A DNA stretch of 5,010 nt, taken from assembly GCA_023415035.1 (NCBI GenBank), contig JAEZLX010000169.1, positions 1 through 5,010 on the forward strand. The letters are read 5' to 3'. Shown piece by piece: positions 1 through 4,425 of this stretch. Position 1 is the first letter of the stretch. Every line of letters begins with the position of its first letter. Made by a program: the position numbers and the translations under genes. The DNA comes from Pseudomonadota bacterium (lineage in GTDB: Bacteria > Pseudomonadota > Gammaproteobacteria > Burkholderiales > Burkholderiaceae_C). A model generated the notes under the pieces. It did not search any database. It was not told where the DNA came from and saw nothing but the letters and a program-made list of their open reading frames with translations.

Positions 1-119
1 CGTACGCCGAGCACACCGAAGATGCGCTGGCCCACCCCGGCAAGCACCCCAACATCGACCGGCTGCTGGACTGGTCGCGCGGCACCGCCAGCTACCAGGT
101 CCAGGCCGTCAGCGCATGA
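1..119 (+). CDS. C-terminal end of an unrecognised protein (5' end outside window)
   Basis: An open frame enters from the left edge (first complete codon at base 3) and stops at TGA 117-119, giving 38 C-terminal residues beginning YAEHTEDALAHPGKHPN and ending QVQAVSA. The segment looks coding: it is in the same strand and codon style as the next gene, and its stop overlaps that gene's start (ATGA, 116-119). This suggests one operon with translational coupling. The piece is hydrophilic, contains a His/Pro/Gly/Lys patch (HPGKHPN) and an IDRLLDW helix-like stretch, and has no membrane segment. I do not recognise the family from this tail, so no function is assigned. Confidence 0.7.
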   Translation, partial: YAEHTEDALAHPGKHPNIDRLLDWSRGTASYQVQAVSA

Positions 120-751
120 ACGACATCACCCGCCTCGACACGCTACGCGCGCTGTACGACCCGGTGCGCGACCGCTCCGCGAAAAAGGCGATGCCACGCC
201 TGGACGCGCATGCCACACGCCTGATCGGCCTGTCGCCGCTGGTGATGATCGGCAGCTACGACGCGGCCACCGGCGACGCCGACGCGTCGCCGCGGGGTGG
301 CGCACCGGGCTTCGTCAAGGTCGCCGACCCGCACACTCTGCTGTTGCCCGACTCGCCCGGCAACAACCGGCTGGACACGCTGCAGAACATCGTCAGCCAT
401 GGCGAGCGGGGTGCGCCGGTCGGCCTGATCTTCCTGATCCCGGGTCTGGACGAGACGCTGCGCGTCAACGGCCGTGCCTGGCTGTTCACCGACGAACGCC
501 TGCGCGAGCTGGCCGCCGAGCCCACGCGCGTCCCCAAACTGGTGATCCGCCTGCAGGTTCATGCCTGCTACCTGCACTGCGCCAAGGCCTTCATGCGCGC
601 CAGGCTCTGGGATCCCGCCTCGCAGATCGACCGCTCGACGCTGCCCAGCATGACCGAGATGATGCGCGACCAGATCCGCGAATTCCGCGGCGAGGACCTT
701 CCGTCGGAAACGCAGGCCGAGGTGTACGCGCGCAACCTCCGCATGCTCTGA
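116..751 (+). CDS. Pyridoxamine 5'-phosphate oxidase family protein (PPOX class, FMN type, MSMEG_1061/DR_2398-like)
   Basis: A 211-residue soluble protein of the split-barrel flavin-binding PPOX superfamily, without a signal peptide or membrane segment. The order of conserved blocks matches the FMN-dependent MSMEG_1061/DR_2398-type subfamily: GLSPLVMIGSYD (about 38-49), the D-A-S-P-R-G-G-x-P-G-F-V run (56-67), TLLLPDSPGNNRLDTLQN (74-91), a VGLIFLIPG strand (102-110) followed by ETLRVNGRAWL (113-123), and the C-terminal H-A-C-Y-L-H-C-A-K-A-F (149-159) with LWDP at 164-167. Known members bind FMN, but their physiological substrate is generally undefined, so no pathway is claimed. The ATG overlaps the stop of the preceding gene (ATGA), and no strong Shine-Dalgarno is visible, which fits translational coupling. 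The stop lies 9 bp from the convergent DTW gene. The length is usual for the group. Family assignment is from recognised motifs only. Confidence 0.88.
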   Translation: MNDITRLDTLRALYDPVRDRSAKKAMPRLDAHATRLIGLSPLVMIGSYDAATGDADASPRGGAPGFVKVADPHTLLLPDSPGNNRLDTLQNIVSHGERGAPVGLIFLIPGLDETLRVNGRAWLFTDERLRELAAEPTRVPKLVIRLQVHACYLHCAKAFMRARLWDPASQIDRSTLPSMTEMMRDQIREFRGEDLPSETQAEVYARNLRML

Positions 752-753
752 GA

Positions 754-768
754 CCGAGCCTCACTCGG
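754..768. terminator. Weak hairpin between two convergent genes
   Basis: CCGAG (754-758) and CTCGG (764-768) form a 5-bp inverted repeat around a 5-base loop, exactly where the PPOX gene (stop 751) and the minus-strand DTW gene (stop at 761-763) meet. The right arm and loop lie inside the last DTW codons. No run of T follows on either strand, so this is not a classical intrinsic terminator. It could be a weak bidirectional one or chance in GC-rich DNA. Confidence 0.2.
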
Positions 769-1522
769 GCGCCGCGGCCTCCTGGGTCAGCGCCTGCAGG
801 TGGCGGTGCGCCGCCGTCTCGCGCGTGGGGCGCAGATGCCGCTTGGCCTGCAGGTAGTGCTCGCTGAACACGTCCAGATAGGCCGCCAGCATCTCGCCCG
901 CGCGCGCTTCGCCGGCCAGGTCCAGGCAGAACGACGCGACCTCGGCGGTGCAGAAGTGGTCGTCGCGGTTCGAACGCCGCAGGCGGTAGATGGAGTTCTT
1001 GCCCGGCCGCAGGCTCAGCACCGGAAAACGCGCAAGATAGGGGCTCTTGTTGAACATCTTGCGCGCCTCCGTCCACGTGCCGTCGAGCAGGACGAACAGC
1101 GGCCGGCGACCTTCCGGCAGCGCCGCGTCCTCCCGCACCCGGTCGGTCACCACACGCGGCGGCGCGACGAACTCGCCCGGGAACACCACGTAGGGCTGCC
1201 AGCGCGGGTCATCGAGCAACGCCAGCAGCCGCTCGTCCACGCTCGTGCGCGCCCAGGGGAAGGCCCAGGTGTCGGCCACGAGATCGGCGATGAGCCAGCC
1301 GGTGTTGCTGGGTTTGAGCGCCTCGATGTCTCCCATCAGCAGGCACATGCCCGCGCGCGTGGCGACAGCTGGCTTGAGGTCGCACAGGCAGTACGCGGGT
1401 GGCAGGCGGCAATGTTCGCAACGCCCTGCCGAGCCGCCGCGAGCGTGGAAGGGCCGGACGCTGGCCGCCAGACGCTGCGCCCGCAAGCGGGCCACGGCGT
1501 GGCCCTCGTAACTCGTATCCAT
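761..1522 (-). CDS. DTW domain-containing protein, probable tRNA-uridine aminocarboxypropyltransferase
   Basis: A 253-residue cytosolic protein. The DTW family (E. coli TapT/YfiP, human DTWD1/2) transfers the 3-amino-3-carboxypropyl group of S-adenosylmethionine to a tRNA uridine, making acp3U. Visible signatures are a four-cysteine cluster C35-x2-C38-x6-C45-x-C47 near the N-terminus, expected to bind zinc; KPSNTGWLI (70-78); and the family signature LLDGTW at 145-150 (D147, T149, W150), followed by TEARKMF. After that come S-I-Y-R-L-R-R-S (177-184) and a late helix YLDVFSEHYLQAK. The ATG at 1520-1522 was chosen because the Cys cluster begins 35 residues in. The frame stays open a further 117 codons upstream, but that stretch runs antisense through the divergent SRPBCC gene and looks non-coding. 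Only weak Shine-Dalgarno similarity (TCGGGG) precedes the ATG. The tRNA position modified is inferred from the family, not seen. Confidence 0.9.
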   Translation of the reverse strand: MDTSYEGHAVARLRAQRLAASVRPFHARGGSAGRCEHCRLPPAYCLCDLKPAVATRAGMCLLMGDIEALKPSNTGWLIADLVADTWAFPWARTSVDERLLALLDDPRWQPYVVFPGEFVAPPRVVTDRVREDAALPEGRRPLFVLLDGTWTEARKMFNKSPYLARFPVLSLRPGKNSIYRLRRSNRDDHFCTAEVASFCLDLAGEARAGEMLAAYLDVFSEHYLQAKRHLRPTRETAAHRHLQALTQEAAAPE

Positions 1523-1624
1523 GCCCCGACTGTAGGCGATCCGCGCCAACCGGCCGCCGCACAGGGCGCTTGCAACTCCCCCTGGTTCGGCCCAAACTGG
1601 CAACACCGCGAAAGGAGTCCGCAC
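1523..1624. promoter_or_regulatory. Divergent intergenic promoter region (DTW gene / SRPBCC gene)
   Basis: This 102-bp gap between two divergent starts must hold promoters for both genes. On the minus strand TACAGT (reverse complement of 1529-1534) resembles a -10 box (4 of 6) and ends only 6 bases before the DTW ATG, so it would give a leaderless or nearly leaderless transcript. No good -35 sits at the right distance from it. On the plus strand TTGCAA (1570-1575) resembles a -35, but the matching -10 position (CAAACT, 1593-1598) is poor. No clear operator palindrome is seen. The location is secure; the individual boxes are weak guesses. Confidence 0.4.
1611..1617 (+). promoter_or_regulatory. 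Strong ribosome binding site fixing the SRPBCC start
   Basis: AAAGGAG lies 7 bases before ATG 1625. It is the best Shine-Dalgarno in the window and fixes the start of the SRPBCC gene. This excludes the much longer in-frame opening upstream, which runs antisense across the DTW gene. Confidence 0.85.
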
Positions 1625-2077
1625 ATGGCAACCGGCACCGTCACCCTCCACCGCGTCATCCGCGCACCCGCCGAACGGCTGTACCGTGCCTTCATCGACC
1701 CCGACGCGCTCGTCAAATGGCTGCCGCCGTTCGGGTTCACCGCGCGCGTGCTCGAGCTCGATGCGCGGGTCGGAGGCCGCTACCGCATGCAGTTCACCAA
1801 TTTCGGCACGGGGCAGGTGGAAACCTTCGGCGGCAGCTACCTGGAGCTGGTCCCCGGCAAGCGCATCGTCCACACCGACATTTTCGACAACCCCGCCCTG
1901 CCCGGCGAGATGCGCAACACGGTCACGCTCGCGTCCTCAGAGGTCGGCACGTCACTGCAAGTCGTGCAGGAAGGCATCCCCGAGCCCATTCCCGTCGACG
2001 CCTGTTACCTGGGCTGGCAGGAAAGCCTGCTTCAGCTGGCGCAACTCGTCGAACCCGACATCCCGGACGAAGGCTGA
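1625..2077 (+). CDS. SRPBCC family protein (AHSA1 / START-like domain)
   Basis: A 150-residue single-domain cytosolic protein of the SRPBCC helix-grip fold, in the AHSA1-like (activator of Hsp90 ATPase homologue C-terminal) branch. The typical order is present: a first strand with HRVIRAPAERLYRAF (9-23), the D-P-x-x-L-x-K-W-L-P-P segment (25-35), a strand pair with G-G-R-Y-R-M-Q-F, then F-G-G-S-Y-L-E-L-V-P-G-K-R-I-V-H-T, and the long C-terminal helix starting GWQESLLQLAQLVE (130-143), which closes the cavity. The family binds hydrophobic ligands or acts on diverse small molecules; nothing here identifies the ligand. There is no signal peptide. The start is set by a strong Shine-Dalgarno at 1611-1617. 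The gene lies 89 bp upstream of selO on the same strand, so co-transcription is possible, but a -10-like box in the gap may give selO its own promoter. Confidence 0.88.
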   Translation: MATGTVTLHRVIRAPAERLYRAFIDPDALVKWLPPFGFTARVLELDARVGGRYRMQFTNFGTGQVETFGGSYLELVPGKRIVHTDIFDNPALPGEMRNTVTLASSEVGTSLQVVQEGIPEPIPVDACYLGWQESLLQLAQLVEPDIPDEG

Positions 2078-2126
2078 CCCCCGCCCCTGCCGAAAGGGCA
2101 CACAAGCGACGGGCTTTCCCTCTCTC

Positions 2127-2134
2127 CGGACAAT
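2127..2134 (+). promoter_or_regulatory. -10-like box CGGACAAT upstream of selO
   Basis: GACAAT (2129-2134) matches the -10 consensus at 4 of 6 positions and lies 32 bases before the preferred GTG start of selO. The same octamer CGGACAAT recurs at 4341-4348 before the pldA-like gene. No convincing -35 sits 16-18 bases upstream (GCGACG at 2106-2111). The rest of the 2078-2166 gap shows no stem with a T-run, so no terminator for the SRPBCC gene is evident. Confidence 0.3.
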
Positions 2135-2166
2135 AGGGTGCCTTGCCCCCTCCGGATGAATGCCGC

Positions 2167-3672
2167 GTGACCCCTGATGCCCCCCACCCCGCCTGGTCCT
2201 TTGACAACAGCTATGCCCGCGAGCTGGACGGCATGTTCGCGCCGTGGCAACCGGCACCCGCGCCCGGACCGCGCTGGCTGCGGTTCAACCGCGCGCTGGC
2301 CGAAGAGCTGGGCCTTGACACCGAGTCGCTCGCATCCGACGCCGGGCTGGCCGTCTTCTCGGGCAACCGGGTGCCCGAGGGCGCGCAGCCCATCGCCCAG
2401 GCCTACGCCGGCCACCAGTTCGGCGGCTTCTCGCCCCAGCTCGGCGACGGCCGAGCCCTGCTGCTGGGCGAGGTGATCGACCGCCTCGGCCGGCGGCGCG
2501 ACATCGCCCTCAAGGGCTCGGGACGCACGCCCTTTTCGCGCGGCGGCGACGGCAAGGCCGCCGTTGGCCCCGTGCTGCGCGAATATCTGATCGGCGAGGC
2601 CATGCACGCGCTGGGCATTCCCACCACGCGCGCACTGGCCGCCGTCGCCACCGGCGAAACCATCTGGCGCGAACGCCCCCTGCCCGGTGCCATCCTCACG
2701 CGGGTGGCCGCGAGCCACCTGCGCGTGGGCACCTTCCAGTTCTTCGCCGCGCGCCGAGACCATGCGCGCCTGCGGCGGCTGGCCGACTACGCCATCTCGC
2801 GCCACGACCCCGGACTGAAAGTCCAGCCGGACCGGTACCTCGCGTTTTTGCAGGCCGTCCGCGACCGGCATGCGCGCCTGATCGCCCAATGGATGGGCGT
2901 CGGTTTCATCCACGGCGTCATGAACACCGACAACATGACGATCTCGGGCGAGACGATCGACTACGGCCCCTGCGCCTTTCTCGAAGCCTACGACCCGGCC
3001 ACCGTGTTCAGCTCCATCGACCGCCACGGCCGCTACGCCTTCGGCAACCAGCCCGGCATCGCGCAGTGGAACCTCGCACGCCTGGCCGAAACGCTGCTGC
3101 CGTTGATTGACCCCGACCAGGAGAGGGCCGTCGCCCTGGCCACCGAGGTGCTCGACGCTTTCGGCCCCGCCTTCGACCGCGAGTGGCTGCGCATCCACCG
3201 GCGCAAGACCGGTCTGAACGATGAGGCCGGTGACGAAGACGCCGACCGCACCCTGATCCACGACTACCTCGACCTGATGCATCGGCACCGGGTGGACTTC
3301 ACCCTCGGCTTCCGGCGCCTGTCGGACGCCCTGCGCTCGCCATCGGTGAACGCGCTGGTCCCCCTGTTTGGCGAGGGCGGCCCGGAACTGTCGGGCTGGC
3401 TCACCCGCTGGCAGGAACGGCTGACGCAGCAGGGCACGCCGGCCGGCACGGTGGCCGGCGCGATGGATGCCGTCAACCCGCTCTACATCCCGCGCAATCA
3501 CCTGGTCGAAAACGCGTTGGATGTCGCCACCGAATCGCAGGACCTGCGCCTTTTCGAGCGCCTGCTGTCGGTCATCACCCGTCCCTACGACGAGCGGCCC
3601 GAGGACGCGCTGTGCGCGCTGCCCGGCACGCCGGAGCAGACCGAGGGCTACCAGACCTTCTGCGGCACCTGA
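2167..3672 (+). CDS. selO: Protein adenylyltransferase SelO (YdiU/UPF0061 family)
   Basis: A 501-residue pseudokinase-fold enzyme. SelO binds ATP in a flipped orientation and transfers AMP to Ser/Thr/Tyr hydroxyls of target proteins, with a role in redox homeostasis; the Salmonella homologue YdiU is also reported to UMPylate proteins. Signatures: AYAGHQFGGFSPQLGDGRAL (79-98), the nucleotide-binding LKGSGRTPFSR with K116, LREYLIGEAMHALGIPTTRAL, and the catalytic block HGVMNTDN (249-256; D255) followed ten residues later by metal-binding D265 in DYGPC. The spacing equals the D252/D262 pair of the Pseudomonas syringae enzyme. The C-terminus is FCGT, with C499 third from the end, where human SelO carries selenocysteine and E. 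coli a cysteine. Length is normal. GTG 2167 is preferred because GGATGA (2154-2159) lies 7 bases upstream; a TTG at 2143 would add eight Pro-rich residues. Bacterial SelO is cytosolic, and no signal peptide is seen here. Confidence 0.95.
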   Translation: MTPDAPHPAWSFDNSYARELDGMFAPWQPAPAPGPRWLRFNRALAEELGLDTESLASDAGLAVFSGNRVPEGAQPIAQAYAGHQFGGFSPQLGDGRALLLGEVIDRLGRRRDIALKGSGRTPFSRGGDGKAAVGPVLREYLIGEAMHALGIPTTRALAAVATGETIWRERPLPGAILTRVAASHLRVGTFQFFAARRDHARLRRLADYAISRHDPGLKVQPDRYLAFLQAVRDRHARLIAQWMGVGFIHGVMNTDNMTISGETIDYGPCAFLEAYDPATVFSSIDRHGRYAFGNQPGIAQWNLARLAETLLPLIDPDQERAVALATEVLDAFGPAFDREWLRIHRRKTGLNDEAGDEDADRTLIHDYLDLMHRHRVDFTLGFRRLSDALRSPSVNALVPLFGEGGPELSGWLTRWQERLTQQGTPAGTVAGAMDAVNPLYIPRNHLVENALDVATESQDLRLFERLLSVITRPYDERPEDALCALPGTPEQTEGYQTFCGT

Positions 3673-3703
3673 GCCCAAACGGCGGCGACGCGCGCGCACC
3701 ACG

Positions 3704-3720
3704 CCTTTTGTGACAAAAGG
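3704..3720. repeat. Perfect 7+3+7 inverted repeat between selO and the beta-barrel gene
   Basis: CCTTTTG (3704-3710), TGA, CAAAAGG (3714-3720) is a perfect palindrome with a 3-base centre, lying in an AT-rich island (about 3706-3726) within very GC-rich DNA. It starts 31 bases after the selO stop and ends 66 bases before the next ATG. The following bases are A-rich, not T-rich, so it is a poor intrinsic terminator for selO. A dimeric regulator's operator is the alternative. It does not fit the CRP (TGTGA-N6-TCACA) or FNR spacing. I do not recognise the binding protein. Confidence 0.55.
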
Positions 3721-3724
3721 AAAT

Positions 3725-3775
3725 ATGACACGCCGACACCGGCTTCGATTCGCCACATGCATGACGCGCCGCTAG
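3725..3775 (+). CDS. Possible 16-residue Arg-rich leader peptide
   Basis: ATG 3725 opens a 16-codon frame, MTRRHRLRFATCMTRR, ending at TAG 3773-3775, 11 bases before the beta-barrel ATG. AAAAGGA just upstream (3715-3721, the right arm of the inverted repeat) would act as a Shine-Dalgarno with a short spacer of 3 bases. Six of sixteen residues are Arg. A leader peptide in a spacer before a membrane protein is conceivable, but frames this short arise by chance, and a promoter internal to this stretch would exclude it. Confidence 0.15.
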   Translation: MTRRHRLRFATCMTRR

Positions 3776-3778
3776 ACT
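3773..3778 (+). promoter_or_regulatory. -10-like TAGACT just before the beta-barrel gene
   Basis: TAGACT matches TATAAT at 4 of 6 positions and ends 8 bases before ATG 3787, which would place transcription initiation at or next to the start codon. No Shine-Dalgarno precedes the ATG, in keeping with a leaderless or near-leaderless message. The -35 candidate (TTCGCC, 3749-3754, 18-base spacer) is weak. Confidence 0.25.
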
Positions 3779-3786
3779 TGACCACC

Positions 3787-4335
3787 ATGAACAAGAAGAC
3801 CTTCCTGACCCGCTCGGCCATTGCCAGTCTCTGCCTCGTCGCCCTGGGCACCCAGGCGCAGACCGTGTACGGCGAAATCGGGTATGCCGCCATGTCGGCC
3901 AAGCTCGACGTCCCCCTGCTGGGCATCTCCGCCAAGGCCAGCCCCTCCATGGGCCGCGCCGTCATCGGCGTCTCGCCCTTTGCCGGCCTCACCTTCGAAG
4001 GCCTGGCGGCCGGCCACCTGTCCGATGACCGCTTCCGCAGCAACGGCAGCGAGATCCTCAACGGCCGCGCAAAGATCAACCAGATCCTGGGTCTGTACGT
4101 GGGTGGCCGTTTCGGGCTCGGACCGGTCGAGCTGTACGGCCGCGTCGGCCAGGCGCGCAGCGAGCTGCAATTCAAGGGCCTGGGCTCCACGCATGACAGT
4201 GACATCTCCTACGGTGGCGGCCTGCGGCTGATCCCTTTCGGCAACCTGACCTTCAGCGCCGACTACATGAACTACTACAACAAGGGGGGTGCCCGTCTGG
4301 AGGGCTATACCCTGAGTGTGGGCTACCGTTTCTGA
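3787..4335 (+). CDS. Small outer-membrane beta-barrel protein (porin/OmpA-like fold)
   Basis: A 182-residue precursor. The N-terminus is a clear Sec signal peptide: basic MNKK, a hydrophobic core about residues 10-20, and a likely cleavage after A24 (TQA|QTVYGE). The mature part alternates polar and hydrophobic residues in segments that look like transmembrane strands (about 26-39, 57-76, 96-109, 112-129, 138-148, 152-163, 171-182). The protein ends LSVGYRF, with the terminal aromatic phenylalanine recognised by the BAM assembly machinery. About eight strands would fit the small-barrel class, such as the OmpA transmembrane domain or OmpX. Possible loops are the SDDRFRSNGS and STHDSD stretches. 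The ATG at 3787 was chosen because it begins the signal peptide; an in-frame ATG at 3757 would put acidic residues ahead of it. No C-terminal peptidoglycan-binding domain follows. The specific role (adhesin, small porin, structural) cannot be read from sequence. Confidence 0.85.
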   Translation: MNKKTFLTRSAIASLCLVALGTQAQTVYGEIGYAAMSAKLDVPLLGISAKASPSMGRAVIGVSPFAGLTFEGLAAGHLSDDRFRSNGSEILNGRAKINQILGLYVGGRFGLGPVELYGRVGQARSELQFKGLGSTHDSDISYGGGLRLIPFGNLTFSADYMNYYNKGGARLEGYTLSVGYRF

Positions 4336-4340
4336 TCTGA

Positions 4341-4348
4341 CGGACAAT
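4341..4348 (+). promoter_or_regulatory. -10-like box CGGACAAT upstream of the pldA-like gene
   Basis: The octamer is identical to the one before selO (2127-2134). GACAAT (4343-4348) matches the -10 consensus at 4 of 6 positions. It begins 5 bases after the beta-barrel stop and would start a transcript near 4355 that includes the hairpin at 4386-4402. No good -35 sits at the expected distance, so this remains weak. Confidence 0.25.
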
Positions 4349-4385
4349 CGGCCCCGTCCCCGAGCGAAGCTGGCCAGCCGCAATG

Positions 4386-4402
4386 CCCGGCGCAACGCCG
4401 GG
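4386..4402. repeat. GC-rich 7+3+7 hairpin covering the pldA Shine-Dalgarno
   Basis: CCCGGCG (4386-4392), CAA, CGCCGGG (4396-4402) is a perfect 7-bp stem with a 3-base loop, made entirely of G-C pairs. It lies 50 bases after the beta-barrel stop. No T-run follows (AGATCCC), so it is not a classical intrinsic terminator, although it could still pause or weakly terminate transcription. Its 3' arm contains the GGG of GGGAG (4400-4404), the only Shine-Dalgarno-like sequence before the next gene, so the folded RNA would hide it. Confidence 0.5.
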
Positions 4403-4425
4403 AGATCCCATTGCCTGTTGACACC

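Noticed and set aside
800..1624. Long plus-strand extension in frame with the SRPBCC gene (425 codons in total)
   Set aside because: The extra part is antisense to the DTW gene and shows no domain. A strong Shine-Dalgarno at 1611-1617 fixes the start at 1625.
1523..1873. N-terminal extension of the DTW protein by 117 residues
   Set aside because: It would run antisense through the divergent SRPBCC gene, and family proteins start shortly before the Cys cluster, as ATG 1522 provides.
2090..2120. Possible stems around GCCGAAAGGGC and GGGCTTT after the SRPBCC gene
   Set aside because: Only 4-bp pairings can be made and no T-run follows, so there is no support for a terminator.
3685..3702. CG-alternating run (GCGACGCGCGCGCACC) after selO
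   Set aside because: It is short and ordinary for a genome of this GC content, with no repeat unit beyond a few dinucleotides.
2032..3762. Open frame of 576 codons on the minus strand, opposite selO
   Set aside because: It mirrors selO almost exactly and has low-complexity Gly/Val/Arg/Gln composition typical of the antisense frame of GC-rich genes. It shows no recognisable domain, whereas the plus-strand frame has unmistakable SelO motifs.
4418..4423. Exact -35 consensus TTGACA
   Set aside because: It overlaps the pldA start, and the position 17 bases downstream (TTTCCG, 4441-4446) is not a -10. It is probably chance within the leader or start region.
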